Shown in pieces: positions 44,640 to 53,272 of a stretch of DNA of 64,000 bases. The first letter of the stretch is position 1. Each line of letters starts with the position of its first letter. The translations under genes and the position numbers were made by a program. The notes below the pieces were generated by a model that was not told where the DNA came from, made no database searches, and saw only the letters and a list, made by a program, of their open reading frames with translations. This stretch comes from Aquiflexum lacus (GTDB taxonomy: Bacteria > Bacteroidota > Bacteroidia > Cytophagales > Cyclobacteriaceae), in the NCBI RefSeq assembly GCF_015476655.1, contig NZ_JABFHF010000023.1:1-64000 (forward strand), given 5' to 3'.

Positions 44640-46064
44640 ATGAAATTCATAAAATTAGGGTTTTTAAGTAGTGTTTTTCTTTTAGCAGGGTATGGATTTG
44701 TATATGCGCAAGACATTCACTCCTTACCAAATCTAGGGAAATTACAAACTTTATCAGCCAAAGAAATTGAATCCTCAAGGTGGTCCATCGGTGGAGAGAC
44801 ACTTGATAGGGACTATGCAGACTATCATGCCTATAAAGAATATCTTGGTCCATTGGGTGCAAAACGTATTCGATTGCAGGGCGGCTGGGCCAAGTGTGAA
44901 AAAGAAAAAGGAAAGTATGATTTTGAATGGCTTGATATAATTGTTGATGATGCTTTATCCCAAGGTGTAAATCCTTGGCTTCAAACCTCTTATGGGAACC
45001 CCATTTATGAAGGTGGCGGGGACGCCGCACTTGCTGGGGGGATTCCTACAACTTATGAGGCCCTTCAAGCTTGGGATAGGTGGGTGGAAGCTTTGGTATC
45101 AAGGTATAAGGATAAGGTAATCGAGTGGGAGATATGGAATGAACCGGATATAAGTAAGAAATTTACTCCCTTGGAATTTGCCGAATTCCATGTAAGAACT
45201 GCCGATATCATAAAAAAAGTCCAACCTGGGGCAAGAATCATTGCCCTAGGGTTGGCCGGACCTGGTAATGTCAAATATGTACAGTCGATTCTGGATATCC
45301 TCAAATCCAAAAATAAGTTGGAATATTTTGATGCATTAAGTTTTCATGGATATACTCCTGTGCCTGAGACTTCCTATGTAATTGTAAGTAAACTAAGGGT
45401 ACTGTTAAATAACTACAATTCTGGAATAGAACTCTGGCAGGGGGAAAACGGTGCCCCAAGTACTCCCAAAGGTCAGTCTGTTGGTGCTCTTAGGCAGTTT
45501 GATTGGTCTGAAATTTCACAGGCCAAATGGGTTCTGAGAAGAATGCTGGGGGATATGGCCAACGGCGTAGATGTGACCAGCATTTTTCAGATTTCCGATA
45601 TGTACTACGGTCAGGGAGACCACATGGAAGGCTATAACTCCAAAGGACTGCTGCTGACCAACCCGGACAAGTCCATAGAAAGACCCAAACTGTCCTATTA
45701 TACATACCAAACCGTAGCCACCCTTTTTTCAGGCGAAATAAGTAAAACAGAGGTTGGGGTAAAAACAATGTCCGAAGAAAACCTGAAGGTATTTGCTTTT
45801 AAAAGAACAGGGAAAAAGGGTGATGCCATCACTATCTGGAACGGTTTAGCAAAGCCAGAGGATTCCATGGAGACCGTCCGTGAAGATTTTGTCATAAGGA
45901 ACATCAAATTGTCTAATCCTGTTTTGTTGGATCTGTTTGATGGTACCATATATGAATTGCCAAAAGGCAGTTTTCAAAGAAAGGGCAAAGATCATATCTT
46001 TAAAAACATTCCCATTGGGGACTGGCCTATTGCAATCGTTGACAGGAGCTGGGTGAATTTGTGA
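44640..46064 (+). CDS. Clan GH-A glycoside hydrolase, exported (second paralogue)
   Basis: The 474-residue protein has a type I signal peptide (LLAGYGFVYAQD), unlike its lipoprotein paralogue at 41513. The barrel signatures WEIWNEPD (acid/base Glu168) and ELWQGENGAP (candidate nucleophile Glu269) are intact. The two share SIGGETLDRDYADY-type and EYLGPLGAKRIRLQGGWAK-type segments, so they are duplicated with different localisation. A GH39-like class is my best guess. The C-terminal 90 residues form a beta-sandwich. Its promoter region has a candidate AraC operator. Confidence 0.8.
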   Translation: MKFIKLGFLSSVFLLAGYGFVYAQDIHSLPNLGKLQTLSAKEIESSRWSIGGETLDRDYADYHAYKEYLGPLGAKRIRLQGGWAKCEKEKGKYDFEWLDIIVDDALSQGVNPWLQTSYGNPIYEGGGDAALAGGIPTTYEALQAWDRWVEALVSRYKDKVIEWEIWNEPDISKKFTPLEFAEFHVRTADIIKKVQPGARIIALGLAGPGNVKYVQSILDILKSKNKLEYFDALSFHGYTPVPETSYVIVSKLRVLLNNYNSGIELWQGENGAPSTPKGQSVGALRQFDWSEISQAKWVLRRMLGDMANGVDVTSIFQISDMYYGQGDHMEGYNSKGLLLTNPDKSIERPKLSYYTYQTVATLFSGEISKTEVGVKTMSEENLKVFAFKRTGKKGDAITIWNGLAKPEDSMETVREDFVIRNIKLSNPVLLDLFDGTIYELPKGSFQRKGKDHIFKNIPIGDWPIAIVDRSWVNL

Positions 46065-46126
46065 TTTGATCAAAGAATGGATTTAAGGGAGATAGCTTTT
46101 AACTTTCACAATTCCTAGGGTATGTT

Positions 46127-47056
46127 TTAATTATGTATATGTGGATATTTTTCTTCAAGCATCATGAAATTAAGGTTTTTTTGACTAGTGGCACAGGCAG
46201 ACTTTTGATACTGTTGAGGAGTAATTCCTAAAGTACATTTGAATACCCTGTTGAAATAGGGAATGTTTTTAAATCCGGATTCAAAACCAACTGACGCCAC
46301 GTTAAGGTCTTCATTTAGCAAAAGTTTACAGGCATAGCCAATACGTACTTCGTTCAGAAATTGGGTGAAAGTTTTCAGGGTGGAGTTTTTGAAAAAGCGG
46401 CAAAAGGCAGTTTCGTTCATGCTGGCAATTTCAGCAGCCTGGGCCAGGGAAATATCTTCCATAAAATTGTTCATAATAAAATCGTGGACTTTATTGATTC
46501 TACTGGAACCTCTGGATTGATAAGTATTTGAAAAACCAGAAGTAGTTAGTTTTCTATAGGACTTACTGCTGGCCAGGTCTGCAAGTAAAGATATAAATGC
46601 CATGAGTTTTTGGCTACCATGAAGGTTTAAAATTTCAAAAAGACGTTCTGAAGCCATTTCTCTTGTTGTTCCAATAATTTGTACACCCTGGTTGGCATCT
46701 TCGAGAAAAATTTTGAGTTCATGCATTTCAGAGAGGTTCAAAAAATCCTTTCCCAAAAAATCGGGAAGAAATTGGGTCAATATCACTTCCACCCTGATCT
46801 GAGGATCGGAATCGTAATAACATTTATCAGATCTCCAAACGTGTGGCAGGTTTGGCCCGACCAGTACCAGGTCTCCATCGGTAAAGGATTCAATACTGTC
46901 ACCGATAAATCTTGTCCCGCTACCTTTTACAATATGTAAAAACTCAAGTTCTGTATGATGGTGCCAGATGTCATAAGTGTGAGGGACGGTGAATTTTTCG
47001 ATCAAGAAAGAGTGGCCAAGTGAGGTGGTATTTTTCTTTAGAAACAAAGGCATCAT
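46127..47056 (-). CDS. AraC-family regulator of the utilisation locus
   Basis: The ATG at 47056 gives 309 residues; the open frame extends to 47167, but those residues are not typical. The N-terminal cupin (HHTELEFLHIVKGSGTRFIGD) is expected to bind a sugar, and the C-terminal double HTH ends with IPYFNRVFKCTLGITPQQYQ, the AraC signature. It is divergent from the symporter gene, across a region carrying TTCAATCATCTGCAAA and TGCAAAAA direct repeats. It probably activates symporter, susC and hydrolase genes in response to an uronate-derived sugar (inference). Confidence 0.87.
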   Translation of the reverse strand: MMPLFLKKNTTSLGHSFLIEKFTVPHTYDIWHHHTELEFLHIVKGSGTRFIGDSIESFTDGDLVLVGPNLPHVWRSDKCYYDSDPQIRVEVILTQFLPDFLGKDFLNLSEMHELKIFLEDANQGVQIIGTTREMASERLFEILNLHGSQKLMAFISLLADLASSKSYRKLTTSGFSNTYQSRGSSRINKVHDFIMNNFMEDISLAQAAEIASMNETAFCRFFKNSTLKTFTQFLNEVRIGYACKLLLNEDLNVASVGFESGFKNIPYFNRVFKCTLGITPQQYQKSACATSQKNLNFMMLEEKYPHIHN

Positions 47057-47141
47057 GACTGGTATTATTTTGGGTTTATGGGATTTAATCCAATCTAATT
47101 TGATAGATTTTTGCAAGAAATGAAAGTTTTTTCTGAAAATG

Positions 47142-47170
47142 TGCAAAAATAATTCAATCATCTGCAAAAA
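47142..47170. promoter_or_regulatory. AraC operator candidate between araC and the symporter gene
   Basis: TGCAAAAA occurs at 47142-47149 and 47163-47170, a 21-base period typical of AraC-type direct repeats. The second copy is part of TTCAATCATCTGCAAA (47153-47168), which matches the sites at 27465 and 44555. A third variant, TGCAAGAA, lies at 47112. Confidence 0.5.
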
Positions 47171-47280
47171 ATGGTGAAGGTAGATTTACAATTCTGAAAT
47201 AATTTAGTGGAATTGTTCAATGATAGATTTTTCCGAACTGGAAAAATGGACAAAAGATAAAAATAACAATAAACCCACCT

Positions 47281-48939
47281 ATGGAAAAACTCCAACAGCT
47301 CGACTACATTGCCTTTTTGATCTACATGCTTTTGATGGCTGGGATCGGGGTGTTCTTCGGGTGGTTTATCAAAGACATCAAAGATTACTTCAAGGGTGGC
47401 AACACCATACCGTGGGTTATTGGCGGTATAAGTAATTACATGGGGCTGTTCAGTTCTTTTGTATTTGTAGCCCATGCCGGTATTGCATATCAATATGGAT
47501 TGATCGGGGTGTTGATCCTTTGGAGTACTGTATTTCCCTGTCTTATTGCGGCCAGGTTTCTGGCAGAAAGGTGGCGAAGATCCGGCATTATTACACCTGT
47601 AGAATATCTGGAAACAAGATTCAACAGCGGGGTCCGACAGACTTTCAGTTGGATAGGGTTGGGCATGAGGTTTTTGGATAACATGGTAAGGTTATATGCC
47701 ATTGGAATTTTTATAAGTACCGCTACCCATTTCAGTTTTATGGAATCTGTCCTGATTTCAGGATTTGTGATAACCATGTTTACGATTGTCGGAGGAGTAT
47801 GGGCAGTTGTAGTGATGGACGCCATCCAATTTGTGATATTGATTTTTGCTTCCATCATTATGGTGCCACTTTCTTTGGATGCAGTGGGAGGTTTGGGCAA
47901 CTTGATGGCCAACCAATCAGATCATTTTGGTTTTATGAATGGTCCCAACGGCAATTTCTTCTGGATTCTGGTTTATTTTCTTTTAATAAGTCTCAAGTAT
48001 AATGGAAACTGGGCTTTCATCCAGCGTTTTTATAGTGTCAAGGATGAGGCTTCTTCTAAAAAACTCGGATATTTTACAGCCATCCTGTTCTTTGTATTTC
48101 CTGTTTTCTTTTTGTTGCCTGCCATTGCAGCCACAGAGATTTTTCCTTTACTGCCCAATCCGGAAATGGCTTACGTGGCAACGGCAGTAAAATTGCTTCC
48201 ATCAGGAATAATGGGTTTGATGCTTGCGGCCATCTTCTCTGCAACCATGTCTTCGCTTAATTCCGAATTCAACATCATGTCCGGGGTTTTGACCAATGAT
48301 ATTTACAAAAGGTTATGGAATCCATCTGGTACCGACAAGCATTATCTCTGGGTAGCGAGGATCAATATCATATTGGTGGGAATGGTAGCTACAATTGGTG
48401 CTTTATATGTAGGGCAGTTAGGTGGGGCTTTTGAGGCAAATAAACTGTTAACTGGATTGTTTGCGATTCCTCTGGCCATTCCTTTGGTATTTGGGATTCT
48501 ATTCAAAAAACCGAATTCCATTGGTGCATTGGCTACAGTGCTTGTTGGAATATTGGCCGGGTTCCTGCTTAACAGCCATCCTGAAATTTCATGGGAATTG
48601 GCAACCTTCATCGAAATAGTAATTTGCTTTGCAATATTCTTCTCCTCAGGTTGGTGGGTTCCCAAATCCATCGGATACAAAGAAAGTGTCGACCGGTTTT
48701 TTAAGTTGATCAATACACCCTTGAGACCTGACGAAATCCCAACTATATCCGGTAAATTCAAAAAAATGCTTTCCAATGTATTTGTGATAGCCTTGGCATT
48801 AAGCGGCTTGTTGATCATTACAATGGCGTTGTTTTCATTAGGAACCAAAGGAAGCAACATCGCCATAATAGGTGCCCTGTTTTATTTCTTATTTGCACTT
48901 GTGGTTTTTTTGGTAGGCAAAAAGACTTCTCAAACTTGA
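47281..48939 (+). CDS. SSS-family sodium:solute symporter
   Basis: The 552-residue protein has about 13-14 membrane helices and begins with LDYIAFLIYMLLMAGIGVFFGW. The conserved segment GIITPVEYLETRFN and the FSATMSSLNSEFNIMSGVLTNDIYKR region mark the SSS family of sodium-coupled sugar, uronate and nucleoside transporters. As the first gene of the uxaC operon it probably imports glucuronate or a related uronate (inference). It is divergent from the AraC gene. Confidence 0.9.
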   Translation: MEKLQQLDYIAFLIYMLLMAGIGVFFGWFIKDIKDYFKGGNTIPWVIGGISNYMGLFSSFVFVAHAGIAYQYGLIGVLILWSTVFPCLIAARFLAERWRRSGIITPVEYLETRFNSGVRQTFSWIGLGMRFLDNMVRLYAIGIFISTATHFSFMESVLISGFVITMFTIVGGVWAVVVMDAIQFVILIFASIIMVPLSLDAVGGLGNLMANQSDHFGFMNGPNGNFFWILVYFLLISLKYNGNWAFIQRFYSVKDEASSKKLGYFTAILFFVFPVFFLLPAIAATEIFPLLPNPEMAYVATAVKLLPSGIMGLMLAAIFSATMSSLNSEFNIMSGVLTNDIYKRLWNPSGTDKHYLWVARINIILVGMVATIGALYVGQLGGAFEANKLLTGLFAIPLAIPLVFGILFKKPNSIGALATVLVGILAGFLLNSHPEISWELATFIEIVICFAIFFSSGWWVPKSIGYKESVDRFFKLINTPLRPDEIPTISGKFKKMLSNVFVIALALSGLLIITMALFSLGTKGSNIAIIGALFYFLFALVVFLVGKKTSQT

Positions 48940-48952
48940 CAAACTCAAACTT

Positions 48953-50374
48953 ATGGATTCTTTTACAAACAAAAACTGGCTGATCAAAAACAAAACGGGA
49001 GAAAGGCTGTACCATGAGGTTGCAGCCCAACTTCCTATTATTGATTACCACAACCACCTCAATCCACAGCACATTGCTGAGGACAAAAAGTTTTCAAATC
49101 TAACTGAGCTTTGGATAGCGCATGATCCTTACAAACACAGGGCAATGCGGATCAATGGAATCCCAGAAAATGGCATTACAGGATCAGTGTCAGCTTTTGA
49201 AAAATACCAAAACTGGGTGAACACGATTTCCAAAACATTGGGCAATCCACTTTTTCATTGGAGCTTTTTGGAGCTGAAAAGGATATTTGACATCGATGAA
49301 ATGCTAAACCAAGACAACGCTAAAGCAATCTGGGAAACCTGTAACCATAAACTCCAACAGGAAGAATTCAAAACATGCAGCTTGATCCAAAAATGGAAAG
49401 CTGAAATTCTGATTACCTCAGACGATTTGTTGGATAACTTGGATTCCCATAAAAAGATAGCTTTCTCACAAAATTCGGTCAAGGTTTTACCTTCATTGAG
49501 GGCGGATTCTATTTTGGATTTCGGAAATCCAAAATATCTGGATTGGATCCAAAAACTGGAATTGGAAATTAATGGGATCATTTCTAACCTGTCGGATTTC
49601 AAGGAAGCAATCAAAAAACGGTTGGATTTTTTTGCAGAGAACGGCTGTCTTTTTGCTGACCATGCCCTTGATTCCGGATTTTCATTCAAACCAATCGATG
49701 AGCAAGAAGCAACTGCTATTTTCAAAAAAGTTATCCAAAATCAGCCCTTGGAACCAAGGGCATTTGTCAGGTTATATTCCTTTATGTTAAACTATTTGGG
49801 GGATGAATACGGGAGACGTGGCTGGATCATGCAGTTGCACATCGGTGCACAAAGGAATACAAGCAGTAGGTTAAGAAAATTGGTTGGTCCAGCAGGTGGA
49901 TTTGCAAGTATTGGAAAAGCATGTGAAATCAATTCCTTGACCTTGTTTTTGGACAGTTTGGACAAAGCAGGAGTTCTTCCTGAGACAATTCTTTATACCT
50001 TAAATCCTGCTGACAATGCAGCTTTGGCAAGCTTGACAGGCTCATTTACCGAGGATGGCCTGGTAGGAAAAATCCAATTTGGACCTGCATGGTGGTACAA
50101 TGACCATTATGCGGGAATCCGAAAGCACCTCAATGACATATCCTCCTACGGTCTTCTGAGCACTTTTATAGGCATGACTACTGATTCCCGAAGTATCCTG
50201 TCGTTATCGAGACATGAATATTTCAGAAGAATCCTTTGTGACCAAATCGGTGGCTGGACGGAAGAAGGTAAGCTTCCGAAAGACATGGCTTTACTCGAAC
50301 AATTGATCAAGGACATCTCCTATTTCAACATCAAAAACAAAATCCTCAAAAGAGAAAAAATATGGCAGGAATAA
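48953..50374 (+). CDS. uxaC: Glucuronate isomerase
   Basis: The 473-residue protein matches UxaC: DYHNHLNP with metal-binding His33 and His35, then FADHALD, LHIGAQRN and a C-terminal GMTTDSRSILSLSRHEYFRRILCDQIGGW signature (shown in short pieces). It converts D-glucuronate to D-fructuronate (and galacturonate to tagaturonate) in the cytoplasm. The length is typical (about 470). The last 13 bases overlap the next gene, the dehydrogenase, consistent with a coupled operon with the symporter. Confidence 0.95.
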   Translation: MDSFTNKNWLIKNKTGERLYHEVAAQLPIIDYHNHLNPQHIAEDKKFSNLTELWIAHDPYKHRAMRINGIPENGITGSVSAFEKYQNWVNTISKTLGNPLFHWSFLELKRIFDIDEMLNQDNAKAIWETCNHKLQQEEFKTCSLIQKWKAEILITSDDLLDNLDSHKKIAFSQNSVKVLPSLRADSILDFGNPKYLDWIQKLELEINGIISNLSDFKEAIKKRLDFFAENGCLFADHALDSGFSFKPIDEQEATAIFKKVIQNQPLEPRAFVRLYSFMLNYLGDEYGRRGWIMQLHIGAQRNTSSRLRKLVGPAGGFASIGKACEINSLTLFLDSLDKAGVLPETILYTLNPADNAALASLTGSFTEDGLVGKIQFGPAWWYNDHYAGIRKHLNDISSYGLLSTFIGMTTDSRSILSLSRHEYFRRILCDQIGGWTEEGKLPKDMALLEQLIKDISYFNIKNKILKREKIWQE

Positions 50375-51207
50375 ATCAAGAAAGGGTGGCTGTGGTCACG
50401 GGAGCAGGAGGAACATTGTGTTCGGAGATGTCCCGTGCCTTGGCAAAACAAGGTGTCAAAGTAGCGATGTTGGGCAGGGACATTGGCAAACTCAAATTGG
50501 TTGAGGCTGAAATCATCGCAAATGGAGGCATTGCCATTTCCATCAGCACAGATGTCATCTCCGAAACGGAAGTCCTGAAGGCAAGAAATGAGATCTACGA
50601 GAAACTTGGACCTTGTTCCATATTGATCAATGGAGCAGGTGGAAATCAAATGGAAGCAGTGACGACATTCACAGCTTTTGATGAGAAAGAACTTAAAATC
50701 GAAGATGGCAATGAAAGGGGATTTCTGAATCTGAACATGGATACTTTTCTAAGTGTACTACAGGTCAACACGATGGGTACGGTGATTCCTTGCAAGGTAT
50801 TTGCCAAGGATATGGCCCATAACAGGGGCGGGACAATTATCAATATTGCCTCGATGAACAGCTATCGACCGCTTTCAAGAGTCGGGGCTTATGGCATGGC
50901 AAAAGCCGGTATCGCCAACTTTACCCAATGGCTGGCAACCTATCTCGCCCCGGCCAATATCCGGGTCAATGCCATTGCACCGGGGTTTTTTATCAATGAT
51001 AGGAGCAAAAAAATCCTGTTCAATCCTGATGGAAGCAAAAGTGCCCGGGGAGAAAGCATCTTAAGACAGACGCCTTTAAAGCGGTTTGGCGAAGCCAAGG
51101 AACTGATCGGCTGTATGAATTGGTTGATCAATGACAATGATGCCGGTTTTGTGACGGGTACAGTCATTCCCATTGATGGTGGATTTATCGCCGATTCCGG
51201 GATTTAA
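50362..51207 (+). CDS. SDR-family D-mannonate oxidoreductase (fructuronate reductase)
   Basis: The 281-residue protein starts inside the 3' end of uxaC. It is a short-chain dehydrogenase: nucleotide-binding TGAGGTLC (residues 13-20), SMN Ser, then YGMAKAG with the catalytic Tyr-x-x-x-Lys, and PGFFINDRSKK at the C-terminal lid. The GG-x-LC variant of the glycine motif is seen in the SDR-type mannonate oxidoreductases (UxuB-like of the YjmF type), which reduce D-fructuronate to D-mannonate with NADH. Position between isomerase and dehydratase genes supports this. Confidence 0.88.
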   Translation: MAGINQERVAVVTGAGGTLCSEMSRALAKQGVKVAMLGRDIGKLKLVEAEIIANGGIAISISTDVISETEVLKARNEIYEKLGPCSILINGAGGNQMEAVTTFTAFDEKELKIEDGNERGFLNLNMDTFLSVLQVNTMGTVIPCKVFAKDMAHNRGGTIINIASMNSYRPLSRVGAYGMAKAGIANFTQWLATYLAPANIRVNAIAPGFFINDRSKKILFNPDGSKSARGESILRQTPLKRFGEAKELIGCMNWLINDNDAGFVTGTVIPIDGGFIADSGI

Positions 51208-51285
51208 AAGGTCTTTGAGGTAGACTTTTGAGTGTACATCAAAGAAATCTAACCTGAAATAATAATAAACCAAACATAATATACC

Positions 51286-52029
51286 ATGAGCGTAGATCAA
51301 TATAAAAAGGAAGTTGGGATGATGAATCTTGAAAAGCTGATTGAAGTTAGAGAAAGCATTTCAAAAGTTGCTTTTCCTGTTTCAGATCAAGAGATTCTTT
51401 CCAGATATGAGAAAATTTATACCGGTGCCATCAATGATGTGCTTCGTGAATTCACTTATCTCAACCAAGCCCTTCCGTTCAGAATCAAACCCTTGAGGGA
51501 ATACAGCACTGTTGCAGGTTTTGCTTTTACCGTAAAGAGTTCTTCCAGTACCCGTGTAAGTGGGGAAATGGAGTTCAGGACGAAAATGCTGGATGAAATG
51601 CATCCCAATGCTTTTGTCATCTATGACACAAGTGGGGATGAGGAATCCACCTCATGGGGAGGTGTCATGACCGCTACTGCCAAAGGTAAAGGCGTAAAAG
51701 CCGCTTGCATCGATGGCGGTATCCGGGATACCCATCAGATTTTGGAGGCAGATTTCCCTGTCTTTTATAAATATAGATCCTCCAATGGAAGTTTGGGAAG
51801 ATGTCTGATCACCGACTATCAGGTCCCCATTCAGATTGGTAATTGTTTCATTAAACCTGGTGATGTGGTCATGGGTGATGTGGATGGGGTTTTGGTTGTG
51901 CCAAGGGATATTGCTTATGAAGTTCTTGTAAGGGCCGAGGAAATTAAGGTGAATGAGAAGAAGATTTTTGGTTGGGTGAAGGAAGGGCAAAGTGCCAAGG
52001 ATATCTCTGATAAGGGGGGTTATTTTTGA
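51286..52029 (+). CDS. RraA-like protein (HMG/CHA aldolase family) of the uronate operon
   Basis: This 247-residue protein contains ACIDGGIRDTHQILEADFPVFYKY, the conserved RraA-fold segment (Asp-Gly-Gly-x-Arg-Asp) of the class II aldolase/oxaloacetate decarboxylase family, and the glycine-rich end GDVVMGDVDGVLVVPRD. RraA-like proteins range from RNase E inhibitors to aldolases. Placement between uxuB- and uxuA-type genes suggests a metabolic role, perhaps cleavage or decarboxylation of a keto acid in this pathway, but no reaction can be stated from sequence. The start ATG at 51286 is one of several possible; MMNLEKL follows 33 bases later. Confidence 0.75.
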   Translation: MSVDQYKKEVGMMNLEKLIEVRESISKVAFPVSDQEILSRYEKIYTGAINDVLREFTYLNQALPFRIKPLREYSTVAGFAFTVKSSSSTRVSGEMEFRTKMLDEMHPNAFVIYDTSGDEESTSWGGVMTATAKGKGVKAACIDGGIRDTHQILEADFPVFYKYRSSNGSLGRCLITDYQVPIQIGNCFIKPGDVVMGDVDGVLVVPRDIAYEVLVRAEEIKVNEKKIFGWVKEGQSAKDISDKGGYF

Positions 52030-52030
52030 A

Positions 52031-52120
52031 GGTAGATTGTAGAGGGTAGATTTTAGATTGGAGAAGGATGAAAAAAGGATGAAGGTGGCAAAAGAAGGTA
52101 GATCTTAGATTTTAGATTTA
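52031..52120. repeat. Tandem GGTAGATTTTAGATT-like short repeats
   Basis: GGTAGATTGTAGA (52031), GGTAGATTTTAGATT (52045-52059) and GGTAGATCTTAGATT (52097-52111, with a further TTTAGATT) form degenerate AT-rich repeats in the rraA-uxuA gap. Such repeats are common in Cytophagales intergenic DNA and may be sequence drift rather than a functional site. Confidence 0.5.
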
Positions 52121-52186
52121 TGAATAAGGAAAGATAAACGATTAGGGATAGAGAATATGGGAGAAAGTCTAATTTATAATCGATTT

Positions 52187-52203
52187 CGACTCCTTTGGAG
52201 TCG
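52187..52203. repeat. Compact GC hairpin upstream of uxuA
   Basis: CGACTCCTTTGGAGTCG forms a perfect seven-base stem with a three-base loop, ending 40 bases before the uxuA start codon. It is similar in position to the hairpin at 37062. It could be a leader structure or a dispersed repeat. Confidence 0.5.
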
Positions 52204-52243
52204 CATGAAAAAAGGTTTTCTTACTTATTAATGAAATGAAATT

Positions 52244-53260
52244 ATGAAATTTTCGATGCTATTGCCGGCAAAGTACGATGAAAGGAAGTGGACATTGGCC
52301 AAGCAAATTGGGGTGGATTATGCCATCACCAAGGCAGCGCCCGAATTGACAGGTAAGCTACCTCCTTATGATTTTGGAGTATTGAAATCTGTATCCGATA
52401 ATTTCCGGGAGAAAAGGTTCAAACTGTATGGATTGGAGGGAGATCAATTTGACATGTCTCCAATTAAGCTTGGCTTACCTAACAGGGATGAACTTATTGA
52501 GAAATACATCCAAATGCTGCAAAATATGGGCAGGCTAGAAATCCCTTTGTTGTGCTATAATTTTATGGCAAGCATAGGTTGGTATCGAACCAGAGTGGAT
52601 ATCTCCGAAAGGGGAGGTGCCCAAGTCAGTGGTTTTTATCTGGATGATGTCAGGGATCAATTGGTTTCTGAAGATCAGCGTATTTCCGAAGCCAAACTTT
52701 GGAAAAACCTGTTTTACTTTCATGATGCCGTATTGCCGGAGGCTAAAAGTGCCGGAGTAAAGATGGCACTCCATCCCGATGATCCTCCGGTCAGTCCGTT
52801 GATGGGTGTGGGGAGAATCTTAACCAGTTCAACTGCATTTGAAAAAGTTTGGAATCACAATCCTATTGAGAGCAATGCGATCACTTTTTGTCAGGCATCT
52901 TTCCTGACCATGGGCGAAGATATTCAGAAATTGGCGAAAAAATGGTTGCAGGAAAATAGAATTGCCTTTTTGCATGTACGTGATGTAGAGGGGGATCGGG
53001 AAAATTTCAGGGAGACTTTCCATGACAATGGACCCACCGATATGGTCGAGATGTTCCGGATTTATCAGCAACATGGATTTGATGGGCCAATTCGGCCTGA
53101 CCATGCTCCGGCGATGTATGGGGAAACCCAAGGGAGTTTCGGAGGAAGCACCACTGTCGGTTATGAGATCACAGGGAAAATATTTGCCATTGGGTATATG
53201 AAGGGGATATTTGAAGCTTTGAATTCAGCCAGTCAAGATTTCAAAAAAGAGGTTGATTAG
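52244..53260 (+). CDS. uxuA: Mannonate dehydratase
   Basis: The 338-residue protein matches UxuA, a TIM-barrel metalloenzyme that dehydrates D-mannonate to 2-keto-3-deoxy-D-gluconate. Signatures: HPDDPPVSPLMGVGRI, FCQASFLTMGED, and FLHVRDVEGDRENFRETFHD, which include the metal-binding His, Cys and Asp residues, and the C-terminal RPDHAPAMYGE. It completes the uronate pathway within this operon. Kinase (kdgK) and aldolase (kdgA) genes are not in the window. Confidence 0.93.
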   Translation: MKFSMLLPAKYDERKWTLAKQIGVDYAITKAAPELTGKLPPYDFGVLKSVSDNFREKRFKLYGLEGDQFDMSPIKLGLPNRDELIEKYIQMLQNMGRLEIPLLCYNFMASIGWYRTRVDISERGGAQVSGFYLDDVRDQLVSEDQRISEAKLWKNLFYFHDAVLPEAKSAGVKMALHPDDPPVSPLMGVGRILTSSTAFEKVWNHNPIESNAITFCQASFLTMGEDIQKLAKKWLQENRIAFLHVRDVEGDRENFRETFHDNGPTDMVEMFRIYQQHGFDGPIRPDHAPAMYGETQGSFGGSTTVGYEITGKIFAIGYMKGIFEALNSASQDFKKEVD

Positions 53261-53272
53261 ACCGCCGAATAA

